NCBI GenBank assembly: GCA_020637395.1
Contig: JACJWA010000003.1
Location: 88,282 to 152,281, forward strand
Direction of reading: 5' to 3'
Source: Calditrichota bacterium
GTDB lineage: Bacteria; Electryoneota; RPQS01
DNA length: 64,000 nt
Under the pieces are notes generated by a model that was not told the DNA's origin, did no database searches, and was given only the letters and a program-made list of their open reading frames with translations. The position numbers and the translations under genes were made by a program. Below are positions 17,138-26,146 of the stretch, one piece after another; position 1 is the stretch's first letter; each line of letters begins with the position of its first letter.

Positions 17138-17647
17138 TTATTTGATCAGAATCAGTTTTTGTGTGTGAGTAATATCCGCTGTTTCAAGGCGGGCAAAGTA
17201 GGTTCCGCTGGCAAAAGCTTCCGCATTCCAGAATAGCTCATGCTGTCCCGCATTGAACTCGCCGTCTGCAAGCGTCGCAACCTGTCTGCCTGTAACATCA
17301 AACAAGATCAAGTTCGCGTGCGCGGCGCGCGGCAGAGAAAATCGCAATTGTGTGACAGGATTAAACGGATTGGGATATGCCGGAAAGAACTCAAAGCTTT
17401 TGGGAAGCTCGACAGTTTCGTCCTGCGCCGCAAGTCCGTGCTCCGCGCGCGCCGCGGGCCAAAATCCCGCGTGAAGCACAGACAACGGAGCCGAAACTCT
17501 CGCACCGCACATTTGGCCCAATGTCCCCTGAATCGTTGAACCCGTCGGCGATGCCGCATGCTGCGCGCCACTTCCAAGCACGGTCACGGGCAATCCGCAG
17601 TTCGCCGCCGTCGCCGTCAAAACCAGTGCAAGGATCAACCATTTCAT
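17138..17647 (-). CDS. Small secreted protein with C-terminal sorting domain
   Basis: 169 residues. The N-terminus is a signal peptide (roughly residues 1-17), the middle is low in known motifs, and the C-terminus (~90-169) carries the 'FPAYPNPFNPVTQLRFSLP' to 'GTYFARLETADITHTQKLILIK' pattern of FlgD-like/type IX-secretion C-terminal domains. It is expected to be exported and either anchored or released. ATG at 17647 overlaps the stop of the upstream gene (ATGA), and its own stop abuts the DapA-like gene start. Confidence 0.75.
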   Translation of the reverse strand: MKWLILALVLTATAANCGLPVTVLGSGAQHAASPTGSTIQGTLGQMCGARVSAPLSVLHAGFWPAARAEHGLAAQDETVELPKSFEFFPAYPNPFNPVTQLRFSLPRAAHANLILFDVTGRQVATLADGEFNAGQHELFWNAEAFASGTYFARLETADITHTQKLILIK

Positions 17648-18609
17648 CGCGACGGCTTCTCAACATGCGGCGGCCTGCCGTCGAGGCTGGGAAGTTCGTC
17701 CACCTCGTCCTGCGGAAAGAATGTCGCCGTCAAACTCGCATACCAAAAACGGTCCCCGCCCACGCCCTGCGTCGCGCGGCCGTTCAGAAAAAACGTCAGA
17801 TCCTCAGCTCCCTGCACTTCAAACACCGTGCGCACCGGCAGCGTCACGTCGCTATTCGCGAAAGTCGGGTATTCCGCAGGCACATGATGCACACTGTAGT
17901 AGGCCACCGCCGGACCCGGCTCGCCCTGAGTTCTCGCATGACAAATCTGTATGCGATCCGGCGTGCCGTTCGTATGCGATACCTGAATCTGCACCACCGA
18001 CTCGACCACCACGAGTCCCGGGCCTGTCGCATGCACCGTCGCCGAACACTCCGCATAGTTCGTCCACTCCGCGCCGATGTCAGTCGTGGCGCCCGACACG
18101 TCCGTACCAAGGCGCGTCGCCAACAAACTGATTTGCAGCGTATCGCGGAACACTTGAATCTGCGTCCCCGCGCCCGGAGCAATCGTCACTTGGTCCTGAA
18201 GCCCATTGATCTCGCGCACGGCAACATCGTTTTCAATCTCTGCCGCGCGCAAACTGTACGGTGCAGGCGACAACCGCGTGCGCGGTGAATGCGCCACTCC
18301 GCCAAACACTGATTCAAGATAGTACGGACGATCAAACGGCAGCGTCAGCGGCGTGACTTCGCCCAAGTAGATTTCAAAAACCCCGTTTGTCGTTTGCACA
18401 GGCCGATTCTCGAGCCATCGCGCCGACCCGCCGACCAACGAATCATACAGCAGAAACGTCATCGGATACGAGTCGTCCGGCACGACCGCGCCCTGCTCGT
18501 TTGTCAGCACCCCCTGATAGCTGAGCAGACGGGGAATTTCAGCACGAAGCGTCGTCGCACCGAACAGGAACGCCATCAAGAGAAAAGTGTAATGCCGTGT
18601 GCCAGTCAA
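17644..18609 (-). CDS. Secreted 'LLSYQG'-type surface protein
   Basis: 321 residues with a signal peptide, then the domain seen in many surface and tail-fibre-like proteins: 'LLSYQGVLTNEQG', 'YPMTFLLYD', 'TNGVFEIYLGEVTPL', 'RPYYLESVFGG' and 'LSPAPYSLRAAEI' (residues ~25-125). The C-terminal half is beta-rich and unrecognised. It starts at TTG 18609, preferred because GGGAGA lies 7 bases upstream. It overlaps the next gene by 4 bases, so the two secreted proteins are likely a pair. Function unknown; probably cell surface. Confidence 0.7.
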   Translation of the reverse strand: MTGTRHYTFLLMAFLFGATTLRAEIPRLLSYQGVLTNEQGAVVPDDSYPMTFLLYDSLVGGSARWLENRPVQTTNGVFEIYLGEVTPLTLPFDRPYYLESVFGGVAHSPRTRLSPAPYSLRAAEIENDVAVREINGLQDQVTIAPGAGTQIQVFRDTLQISLLATRLGTDVSGATTDIGAEWTNYAECSATVHATGPGLVVVESVVQIQVSHTNGTPDRIQICHARTQGEPGPAVAYYSVHHVPAEYPTFANSDVTLPVRTVFEVQGAEDLTFFLNGRATQGVGGDRFWYASLTATFFPQDEVDELPSLDGRPPHVEKPSR

Positions 18610-18765
18610 TCGAAAATCTCCCGAAGTGGACTACTCGAATCTTGAATTTACAAACAAATCCTTAAAAACGAAAGCTTTGAGAGGATTTTCCGAGACGCTC
18701 GCCCCTCTAAAGAGTGATTGTAATTTCGGAGTTTATGCCCCATCTGCGAAACCTGCTTCGCCGAT

Positions 18766-19914
18766 TCAGCGCTCGGGAGGACCATAGACCCCGCTTTCAA
18801 TCCGAAACAGCTCGCCTGCCAGATGACGACAGACATAAACTCGGCCCCGTGCATCGCGCCCAAACGACGAGATATTCTCTGCGGCTTTGCGCGACCCCAA
18901 AAGCTCCCCTGAAATCTCGCGCAGCCCCGCGATGCCCCCGCCCACAGAGCGAAAACACCAGAGTCTCCCCGAGCAATAGTCCGCGCAAAGGTAACATCCG
19001 AACAGTTCCGGCACCGACTTGTCCCGCACCACAACGCCGCCCGTGATCGAACAGCCCTCACGATGCGAGTACTCCCAAACCGGGCGGTCATACAAGTCTT
19101 GATCGCAACTTCTTCCCGGCGGAAAACAGTGCGTCCCCTCCATCTTGTTCCAGCCAAGATTGTTGTTGCGGGGCCGACGTCCCGGAATGACGTGTACTTC
19201 TTCGTACGAGTCCTGGCCCACATCAGCAATGAAAAGATCATTCGTCTCCGGATCAAAATCGAATCGCCAGGGATTGCGCACACCAAGCAGGAATTGCTCG
19301 GGCTCCGCATCCTGTGTGTTCACATCAAGCCTGAGCATCTTGCCCAAATGCGACTCGGGATTCTGCGCGTTGTTGCGCGGATCGCCCGCGCTGCCGCCGT
19401 CGCCCATGCCGATATACAAATATCCGTCCGGCCCGAACTGAATTCCGCCACCGTTGTGATTCACATACGGCTGCGGAACGATCAGCAGCAGTTCGTCTAA
19501 GGCTCCACTTCCCGCCCGAAGCTCCTTCCGCAACAGGCATCTCGCCACCACCGTCGCACCGTCTTCCTTACGCGTGTAGTTGACAAAGTACCTCTTCGTT
19601 TCCTGCCAGTCTTCCGGAAAGGCAAGCCCCAAAAGCCCCTGCTCGCCGAACCCCGTTTCAATCTCATTTCCCAAGTCCAGCAACGGTTCTTCCATCAGGC
19701 GATGGGTGTTCAGGTCGAGAACCCTGATCTTGCCTTTGCGCTCCACGATGAACAATCTGGTCGAATCACCCGGCGCACTTGCAATACCCACCGGTTCGTC
19801 CAGACCTTCGGCAATCTTCACGGCTGTCGCGGCCTGAAGTTCCGCAAAACAAAAAAATAGGCAGCACCAGAGTGCCGCCTGTCCCACCCAAACTACCCCA
19901 CAAGTTCCGTTCAT
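18766..19914 (-). CDS. PQQ-dependent sugar dehydrogenase-like secreted beta-propeller
   Basis: Soluble aldose sugar dehydrogenase/glucose-sorbosone dehydrogenase family, about 382 residues. After a signal peptide the propeller signatures appear: 'GLDEPVGIASAPGD', 'LFIVERKGKIRVLD', 'GEQGLLGLAFPEDW', 'NHNGGGIQFGPDGYLYIGMGDGG' (sugar and PQQ pocket with His), 'LGVRNPWRFDFDP' and 'IADVGQDSYEEV'. Such enzymes sit in the periplasm and oxidise sugars or aldehydes; the actual substrate is unknown. The ATG at 19914 overlaps the TGA of the KamA gene (ATGA), indicating translational coupling. Confidence 0.85.
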   Translation of the reverse strand: MNGTCGVVWVGQAALWCCLFFCFAELQAATAVKIAEGLDEPVGIASAPGDSTRLFIVERKGKIRVLDLNTHRLMEEPLLDLGNEIETGFGEQGLLGLAFPEDWQETKRYFVNYTRKEDGATVVARCLLRKELRAGSGALDELLLIVPQPYVNHNGGGIQFGPDGYLYIGMGDGGSAGDPRNNAQNPESHLGKMLRLDVNTQDAEPEQFLLGVRNPWRFDFDPETNDLFIADVGQDSYEEVHVIPGRRPRNNNLGWNKMEGTHCFPPGRSCDQDLYDRPVWEYSHREGCSITGGVVVRDKSVPELFGCYLCADYCSGRLWCFRSVGGGIAGLREISGELLGSRKAAENISSFGRDARGRVYVCRHLAGELFRIESGVYGPPER

Positions 19915-21041
19915 GCGGCCAATTCCGCCGCCGCTTCGTTCGTCACGACGTGTGTATTCACCAACTCCGTATAGTCCTCCAGCCATGCCGCCTCCGGATT
20001 GCGTTCGAAAATCATCACGCGCCCCTCATCGCCGGGATGCGCCGCGCTGTGATACCGGAAGATAATCAATTTCTCCGTCATGGCAACCACTTCAATCTTT
20101 CCCGTCGCATGAGACATCACAAACCGCACCCGCTTGGCCAGCCCCGAGGACTTCTGGCGCGCCGCCTCCACCAGCGCCAGATTGTGCTCGATCGGCGTCG
20201 TATAGGGCGCATTCCCCAGCGTCGGACGACACTGAAAAATGTAGTACGGCGGAATTCCGTTGTACGAGAGCCTGTCCCACAATTCCCGCAGCGTATCCAC
20301 CGAGTCGTTCACTCCGCGAATGATCGGATTCTGATTGACCACCTTCGCTCCCGCGTCCAGCATCGCGCGCAACCCCTCCACCGCCACCTCCGTCAGTTCG
20401 CGCGGATGATCAAAGTGCGCCATGATGTACACTTGACGGCCCATCGTGCGGTAGCGGCCCAACAAATCCGTGAGCTTCGAATCTTTCAGAATCCGGTACG
20501 GATTAAAGGCCGGCAACTTTGATCCAATGCGCACAATCCGCACGTGCGGAATCGCATACAACTGCTCGAAAATCTCTTCCAAGCGCACCGTCGCGAGTAT
20601 CAGTGGATCGCCGCCGGTCAACAGCACATTCGTGATCTCCGGGTGCTGTCGAATGTACTCCACTCCCGGGCGAACATCCTTGACCACTTCCTCATTTTCG
20701 GTCATGAACAGCCGCTTGCGAAAACAGTAGCGGCAATAGCCCGCGCACACATCACTGCACAACAGCAACGCCGTCGAAGGGTACTTGTGCTCAAGTCCCG
20801 GCACCTTCGTGAAGGATTCTTCCCCCGATGCATCCAGCTTGCCCCAATCATCCAGCTCCCGGAGGTTGGGCATGATCAGTTGCCTGATCGGATCGTCCGG
20901 ATCCTCCCAGTTGATCAACTCCTGGTAGTAGTCATTGCTGCGAAAAACGAACTTGTCCGTAACTGCTTGCAGTTCGTCTCGTTCCTCGTGGGAGAGCTCG
21001 GCCACCTGCTTCAGGCGGATGACGTATTTCGGATTCTTCAT
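19911..21041 (-). CDS. kamA: KamA-family radical SAM aminomutase
   Basis: Radical SAM/PLP aminomutase, 376 residues. The iron-sulfur motif Cys99-x3-Cys103-x2-Cys106 ('CAGYCRYCFRKR') is clear, followed by 'NVLLTGGDPLILAT', and 'RIGSKLPAFNPYRI' in the barrel. A lysine in 'HATGKIEVV' near the C-terminus occupies the place where the PLP lysine of lysine 2,3-aminomutases lies. Substrate may be lysine or the EF-P pathway (EpmB-like); the protein is shorter than clostridial KamA (~416), so the activity is not certain. Its last four bases overlap the sugar dehydrogenase start. Confidence 0.8.
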   Translation of the reverse strand: MKNPKYVIRLKQVAELSHEERDELQAVTDKFVFRSNDYYQELINWEDPDDPIRQLIMPNLRELDDWGKLDASGEESFTKVPGLEHKYPSTALLLCSDVCAGYCRYCFRKRLFMTENEEVVKDVRPGVEYIRQHPEITNVLLTGGDPLILATVRLEEIFEQLYAIPHVRIVRIGSKLPAFNPYRILKDSKLTDLLGRYRTMGRQVYIMAHFDHPRELTEVAVEGLRAMLDAGAKVVNQNPIIRGVNDSVDTLRELWDRLSYNGIPPYYIFQCRPTLGNAPYTTPIEHNLALVEAARQKSSGLAKRVRFVMSHATGKIEVVAMTEKLIIFRYHSAAHPGDEGRVMIFERNPEAAWLEDYTELVNTHVVTNEAAAELAA

Positions 21042-21306
21042 CCGAACCTCCTTTAGCGAGTCTGATAGGCGAACGGTCTATTTGCCTCCCCGGCAAAGTT
21101 TCGCGGCAGTTTCAACGGCAGGCCGTAGGCCAACCTCTTACAAGATGGGTCTCTACAACCCGTTTGTCAAGCTCGCAACCGCGTACTTGCAGCGCTAACT
21201 TCAGTATTTGCTTGCATCTCTTCAGTAAACTAAGTTCATCAAGCCTCCAAATTAAATATTCATTACTATTTGATAATCAAGTTACGTTGTGTTCATTTCA
21301 ATGAAA
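21042..21306. other. Upstream region of kamA and 3' side of next unit
   Basis: Non-coding. The part next to 21042 is the leader of the KamA gene, with a GGAGG at 21047-21051 placed well for its ATG. The AT-rich part around 21195-21290 probably holds the promoter. No gene is visible. Confidence 0.4.
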
Positions 21307-21338
21307 AAATGGTGTGGCCAACACCAGCCACACCATTT
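21307..21338 (-). terminator. Rho-independent terminator
   Basis: 11-bp stem (AAATGGTGTGG/CCACACCATTT), 10-nt loop, followed on the minus strand by a T run. It lies about 110 bases downstream of the large secreted-protein gene ending at 21451. Confidence 0.85.
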
Positions 21339-21450
21339 CGTTCATTCCGTGTGCGCAGCGGCACCTGCGTCGCACACGACTTTGCTTCCCTCGAGATTCG
21401 CGGCACGAATCTCTTTCAGGCAGCCTGGCTGCCCGGTCCCTGCCATCGGT

Positions 21451-23442
21451 CTATTTCATCAAAACCATCTTGCGCGTCTGCGTCAGTCCTTGTGACTCTA
21501 TCTGATAGAGATAGACTCCCGAAGCCATTCCGGACGCGTCAAAGTTTACTAACTGCACACCTGCACTGCGCGACGCGTCACTCAAAAGCACCGCAACCTC
21601 TTCGCCCAACACATTAAACACCTTCAAGGTCACGCGCGCCGCCTGAGCCAAATCAAACTGAATTGTGGTGCTCGGGTTGAACGGATTCGGGTAGTTCTGA
21701 TGCAGCGTAAACTTGTTCGGAAGCGAGGGGCGCTCGTCCGCGAAGCTCGCGACTTCCGGTGGCATGTCCGTCGAGTCCACGTGCAGCACGGGCCACTGAT
21801 TGTCCCACAGCGAGTCCGACTGAATATCCGACACGCGAATTCGCTGATAGTTCATCGGATTGAGAGTCGGCGTTCCCGTCGGATTGTCGCCCACCGCGCC
21901 GCCCGCATCCAGATCGAACACATAGCTCATGTGCAGATAGCGATCCCCGTCATACGTCGTGACGGTCTCCGAGAGCGTCGCGTCGCGTTCATGCGCGCTT
22001 TCTCCCGGCGGCACAAACTGACCCGTGTTCGTATTGGTCATGTTGGTCGCGTAGGTCCACGACACTCCGTCGTCGCCGGACTTCGACACCCACACGTCCT
22101 GCATCGGAATGCCGCCTGCCGACCAGTTGTTTTCATCGGCCAAAACAAAGCAGCAGTACAGTTCGTCCGTCTCCGTATCAATCGCGAGGTTCGGGCGCTG
22201 CAAGACATACTGCCAGTCGCCCAAATCATCCGCCCAATTCGTGTCGCCATACGAGGCATCCACCGCGAAGATCGGCGACACATAACCCGAATCACTGCTC
22301 CAGTGCCAAATCTGCGACGCATACCGCGAAATCGTGCCTTCGAGCGAGTAGTAGTGCACCGTCATGAACGCGATGTGAATGTCATCGTCTTCGTCAAAGA
22401 TCACCGAGCAGTCCGTGTAGGACCGGAACGTGTCGGCGTCGCAAACCAGAGTGTCCCCCGACGCACAATCTTCATCCGGATAGATGAAGTGCGTCACGTT
22501 GACCGGCTCGCTCCAGTTGTCGCCGCCGTCTTCCGAAATGATGTACTTGATGTCGTTGTTGTACTGCGTGGGATCCACATTCGGATCGGTCAGGTCATCG
22601 CGCGTGTCCGACCAGGCAATCACCACACGGTTCGACTGGCGCGAGCAGGCGATATCCGGTGAAATCACCATGCAGGTATCTATCTCCTGAAATGCCGCTC
22701 CGCCCAAGTCATCCCACAAGATCTCGACTCCGAACGGTCCGTCAAAGACCGGAGTGCCGCGCGAGTAGTAGATAGATTGCGGATCGCCCGCCTGATTGCT
22801 TAGCGGGCTCTCCGTTGAAACCACATGCAGGGTGGAGTCCAGTGCGATGGCAATCTTCGGCCAGATGACCTGCATCGCTTGATTCCCTTCATAGATGTAG
22901 GGAATCTCAAAAGTCGTGTAAGCTCCCGCGCGCTCTATCAGATCAATTGAGCTTGCCGCATGCGGCTGTCCCGCCAGAATCTCCTGATGAAAGGCAGGGA
23001 AGAAAAACCCTCCGGGCAGCACCTGACCGCAGACATAGCCGCCGCGCGAGGCCGAGTTCACCTGACCGTTCGAAATCGTAAATGCTTCCGTCGAAGGATC
23101 CCAGACATTGTAGTAAACATGTCTTGAGGATGATGTGGAGTTCAGACCGTTGGTCCACGTCACGTGCACGAATCCCAGATCGTCCACGTCCACCATCTTG
23201 CCGCTTGAACCATTGTGCTGGTAGTCATACCATGTAGTGCCGGCTTGGTAGATCACACCAACCGGATCGTCCAGCGCATCCCGCCGCGGTCCATACATGG
23301 ATGGATCCGGGATGTTCTGAAAGGTCGGCTGTTCTGAACCGTCAATCGGTTTGACGTTGTTCAGAGCTTTGGTCGTGGATGGCGCTGCTTGTGCCAGCCC
23401 AATCCCGACCGCCAGAAGAAAAATGAGAGCAATCCGATGCAT
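21451..23442 (-). CDS. Large secreted protein with sialidase/BNR-like repeats and C-terminal sorting domain
   Basis: About 663 residues. A signal peptide ends near 'GIGLAQA'. The middle resembles exo-sialidase/BNR-style propellers, with recurring 'DGGDNWSEPV'- and 'SGDDGVSWTYA'-like Asp-box-type sequences and 'RVVIAWSDTRDD'. The last ~85 residues are the 'LHQNYPNPFNPSTTIQFDL' sorting domain ending in 'QTRKMVLMK'. The ATG at 23442 follows an excellent AGGAGGT; a longer frame from 23487 is not needed. Predicted extracellular; substrate unknown. Confidence 0.8.
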   Translation of the reverse strand: MHRIALIFLLAVGIGLAQAAPSTTKALNNVKPIDGSEQPTFQNIPDPSMYGPRRDALDDPVGVIYQAGTTWYDYQHNGSSGKMVDVDDLGFVHVTWTNGLNSTSSSRHVYYNVWDPSTEAFTISNGQVNSASRGGYVCGQVLPGGFFFPAFHQEILAGQPHAASSIDLIERAGAYTTFEIPYIYEGNQAMQVIWPKIAIALDSTLHVVSTESPLSNQAGDPQSIYYSRGTPVFDGPFGVEILWDDLGGAAFQEIDTCMVISPDIACSRQSNRVVIAWSDTRDDLTDPNVDPTQYNNDIKYIISEDGGDNWSEPVNVTHFIYPDEDCASGDTLVCDADTFRSYTDCSVIFDEDDDIHIAFMTVHYYSLEGTISRYASQIWHWSSDSGYVSPIFAVDASYGDTNWADDLGDWQYVLQRPNLAIDTETDELYCCFVLADENNWSAGGIPMQDVWVSKSGDDGVSWTYATNMTNTNTGQFVPPGESAHERDATLSETVTTYDGDRYLHMSYVFDLDAGGAVGDNPTGTPTLNPMNYQRIRVSDIQSDSLWDNQWPVLHVDSTDMPPEVASFADERPSLPNKFTLHQNYPNPFNPSTTIQFDLAQAARVTLKVFNVLGEEVAVLLSDASRSAGVQLVNFDASGMASGVYLYQIESQGLTQTRKMVLMK

Positions 23443-23658
23443 ACAGACCTCCTGCTTGGGTTCTCCCGGGTCTGTCGTGCCCACCAAGACACTGCTCTTA
23501 GTTATGCAAATGGCATGCTATGCATTACAGGATTCTCAAATATATCATTATCAATATTATAATGATATTCCTCTTATAAACATCAAGCGCAAAATCTGCG
23601 TCTTTTGATTTCATTGCTTGCGCATGCCTGTGCAATGAGCGCGCTCGAGGCAAAAAAA

Positions 23659-23688
23659 GACGGCCCCCTGGGGAGAAGAGGAGCCGTC
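23659..23688 (-). terminator. Rho-independent terminator
   Basis: GACGGC/GCCGTC stem with a loosely paired interior, followed on the minus strand by seven Ts (23652-23658). It ends the DUF2892 gene transcript. Confidence 0.75.
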
Positions 23689-23732
23689 AGATTAGCCGGA
23701 CCCCGAAAGGTCCAGCTACGGGAAACTTTTAG

Positions 23733-23930
23733 CTACTTCGCCGGTTCCTTCACCGCGCAAGTATTCATCCCGCAGATAGGATACAAGCCACAGAACCGGA
23801 ATAGTCCCGTCAGCAAGGGAATCAGTCCCAGCGCGCCCCACCAATTCTTCGCGTAGATCCCCCAGCCAATCACCGCCAAACCCACAACGATCCGAATCAC
23901 TCTGTCTGCACCACCGACGTTGGCCTTCAT
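23733..23930 (-). CDS. DUF2892 / YgaP-type small membrane protein
   Basis: 65 residues, two transmembrane segments ('IRIVVGLAVIGWGIYA' and 'ALGLIPLLTGLFRFCG'), with the family-typical 'MKANVGGADRVIR' start and 'CGLYPICGMNTC' end. This corresponds to the membrane domain of YgaP-type rhodaneses without the rhodanese part. The ATG at 23930 follows AAGGAGG. It is next to a Crp/Fnr regulator, a pairing often seen in sulfur and redox handling, but each is bounded by its own terminator here. Confidence 0.85.
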   Translation of the reverse strand: MKANVGGADRVIRIVVGLAVIGWGIYAKNWWGALGLIPLLTGLFRFCGLYPICGMNTCAVKEPAK

Positions 23931-23956
23931 AGCCCCTCCTTGACGGTTAAATAAAA

Positions 23957-23984
23957 GGCGACTGCGCAAGTTTACGCAGTCGCC
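23957..23984 (-). terminator. Rho-independent terminator after crp/fnr gene
   Basis: Perfect 10-bp stem (GGCGACTGCG/CGCAGTCGCC), 8-nt loop, minus-strand TTTT tail. Confidence 0.9.
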
Positions 23985-24014
23985 GCCACTCTTACCGTAA
24001 TAAACTCACATAAC

Positions 24015-24701
24015 TCACGGAGATTCGCCCGCAAACGTCCTCAGCAACGGCTCATTCACCATTCTGACGCGCCCGCGCCCCAGTTCCACCGCGCCGGAAC
24101 GCTCAAACTCCTTCAGTAACCGCGACACCACCTCGCGCGCCGTTCCCAGCTCGTCCGCAATCTGCTCGTGCGTGATGTGAATACTCCGCAGATACGTCCC
24201 CTCGCCCGTGAACTTCTCCAGCAGAAAATGTGCAATCCGATGATCCATCTTGCCAAATGTAATCTCTTCGATCAAACTCATCATGTCCACAATCCGGCGG
24301 CTCATCATCTCAAACACATAGTCCCGGACCACCTGCTGAGTGTTGACCAGATTCTGAAAATACTCGGGCGAGATCACCGCCGCCGTCACCGGATGTTCCG
24401 GCTCCACCGCCGCCGTTGCCGGATAGCGCTGGCCCGTCAACGCGCACGACGTCGTCAAGATGCAGCTCTCCGTCGAGCGCACATGATAGAGCGTGATCTC
24501 GCGGCCACCCTCGTTCCGCTTATACACGCGGACACTGCCTTCGCCCACAAATGCGATGCGCGTGCACGCTTCGCCCTCGCGATAGACCATCACTCCACTG
24601 TCGAGAGTGGCCAGTTGACTCTGAGCCAATATCTCGCGCTGCAATGCCGTGGACGCATTGCTGAAAAAGGAAAACTGTCCTAAAATGTCCGTGAGTTGCA
24701 T
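24015..24701 (-). CDS. Crp/Fnr-family transcriptional regulator
   Basis: 228 residues. Residues ~10-125 form a cyclic-nucleotide-binding-like domain ('VMVYREGEACTRIAFVGEGSVRVY'), and residues ~150-215 a winged helix-turn-helix with 'ITHEQIADELGTAREVVSRLLKEFE', the canonical recognition helix. There is no N-terminal Fnr-type cysteine cluster, so oxygen sensing by an iron-sulfur cluster is unlikely; two cysteines ('SCILTTSC') lie in the sensor domain. It starts 9 bases after rarA ends. Confidence 0.9.
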   Translation of the reverse strand: MQLTDILGQFSFFSNASTALQREILAQSQLATLDSGVMVYREGEACTRIAFVGEGSVRVYKRNEGGREITLYHVRSTESCILTTSCALTGQRYPATAAVEPEHPVTAAVISPEYFQNLVNTQQVVRDYVFEMMSRRIVDMMSLIEEITFGKMDHRIAHFLLEKFTGEGTYLRSIHITHEQIADELGTAREVVSRLLKEFERSGAVELGRGRVRMVNEPLLRTFAGESP

Positions 24702-24710
24702 GGGTGTTAT

Positions 24711-26006
24711 CTATGGCTTGCGGCGCTTCTTCCACCAGCGGGAAAGTCGCTCGGCCAGCTCTGCCTCGCGACCCTGTTCCGTCGGCTCGTAAAAACGCAT
24801 ATGCTGATAAGCTGTCGGCAAATTCTCGATCTCTACAAAGTGCTCCGGATTGTCGTGAGGATACACATAGCCCGCTCCATATCCTTCACGCTTCATAAGT
24901 CCCGTCACCGGATTGCGCAAATGCAGCGGAACCGCTTCCGGAATCTGCTCCGAGCGCACCGCTTCCAACGCCTTGTCTATCGCGACATATGACGCGTTCG
25001 ATTTCGGCGAACAGGCCAGGTACGCCGTGCACTGCGACAAAATGATCCGCGCTTCCGGCATTCCGGTCGCATGCACCGCCTGATAACACGACGTCGCCAG
25101 CACCAACCCGTTCGGGTTTGCATTCCCGATGTCTTCGCTGGCCAGAATAATCAAACGCCGCGCCACGAACAGCGGGTCTTCTCCGGCCACAAGCATGCGG
25201 GCCAAGTAGTAGATCGCCGCGTCCGGATCGCTTGCGCGCACGCTCTTGATGAACGCCGAGATTGTGTCGTAGTGCTGATCGCCGGCCTTATCGTAGCGCG
25301 GCAGACGCCGCAGCACCGCAGTCTCCACCAGCTTCCGGCTCACCACCCGACGGTTCTCTTCCTGCGGAGCAATCTGCGCCGCAAGTTCAAGCGCATTATA
25401 CAGCGCGCGGGCATCCCCGCCCGATAAGGTTAACAGGGCGGCCTCAGCTTCCGCCTCAACTTCCACCCCTTGGTCGCGCAAAAACTCGTCCTGTTCCAAA
25501 GCCCGCCTGAGCAGCACAGTCAACTGCTCGGCATTCAAAGGCTCCAGCCTGAGCACTCTCGCCCGCGACAGAAGCGGCGCAATCACCTCAAACGACGGAT
25601 TCTCCGTCGTAGCCCCCAGGAGCGTCACCGTCCCATCCTCGACCGCGTGCAAAAGAGCATCCTGCTGGGACTTCGACCAGCGGTGAATCTCATCCACAAA
25701 CAAAAGGGTCCGCTGACCGGCCTTGCGCCTGAGGCTCGACGCCTCGAGGTGCTTCCGAAGCTCCGGCACTCCCGTGGCCACCGCCGAAATCGGCACAAAA
25801 ATGTAGTTCAACGTCGTGGCCAGAAGCCGCGCCAGCGTCGTCTTCCCCGTCCCAGGATCGCCCCAAAAAATCAGGCTGGGAATGCTGCCGCTCGAAACCA
25901 ACCGCGAGAGGAGGGCTCCCTCGCCCAAGAGGTGCTCCTGACCCACGTACTCTGCGAAAGTCCGGGGGCGAAGGCGTTCCGCCAGAGGTGCCTGCGGCTC
26001 AGACAC
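24711..26006 (-). CDS. rarA: Replication-associated recombination protein A (AAA+)
   Basis: RarA/MgsA clamp-loader-like AAA+ ATPase acting at stalled replication forks. 431 residues, standard length. Visible: 'LAERLRPRTFAEYVGQEHLL', Walker A 'GDPGTGKTT', Walker B 'LLFVDEIHRW', sensor 'LLGATTENPSFEV', and the C-terminal 'YLARMLVAGEDPLFVARRLIILASEDIG' signature with 'HDNPEHF' near the end. The start is GTG at 26006. Followed closely by the crp/fnr gene. Confidence 0.95.
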   Translation of the reverse strand: MSEPQAPLAERLRPRTFAEYVGQEHLLGEGALLSRLVSSGSIPSLIFWGDPGTGKTTLARLLATTLNYIFVPISAVATGVPELRKHLEASSLRRKAGQRTLLFVDEIHRWSKSQQDALLHAVEDGTVTLLGATTENPSFEVIAPLLSRARVLRLEPLNAEQLTVLLRRALEQDEFLRDQGVEVEAEAEAALLTLSGGDARALYNALELAAQIAPQEENRRVVSRKLVETAVLRRLPRYDKAGDQHYDTISAFIKSVRASDPDAAIYYLARMLVAGEDPLFVARRLIILASEDIGNANPNGLVLATSCYQAVHATGMPEARIILSQCTAYLACSPKSNASYVAIDKALEAVRSEQIPEAVPLHLRNPVTGLMKREGYGAGYVYPHDNPEHFVEIENLPTAYQHMRFYEPTEQGREAELAERLSRWWKKRRKP

Positions 26007-26096
26007 CAGACTCCGGGCCGTTCGGCCTAATGAAATCCGACATTTATGTCGTCTTCTCGCCGTACATACTTCATTAAGGGACTAAGTTACATAAAG

Positions 26097-26123
26097 AAAA
26101 CACCGGATGCAATCCGGTGTTTT
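26097..26123 (-). terminator. Rho-independent terminator
   Basis: Perfect 12-bp stem (AAAACACCGGAT/ATCCGGTGTTTT) with a 3-nt loop. It lies 24 bases downstream of the radical SAM gene; the A/T flanks make it work in both directions. Confidence 0.9.
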
Positions 26124-26146
26124 CAGCAACAAATTTCCTCTGCTAC

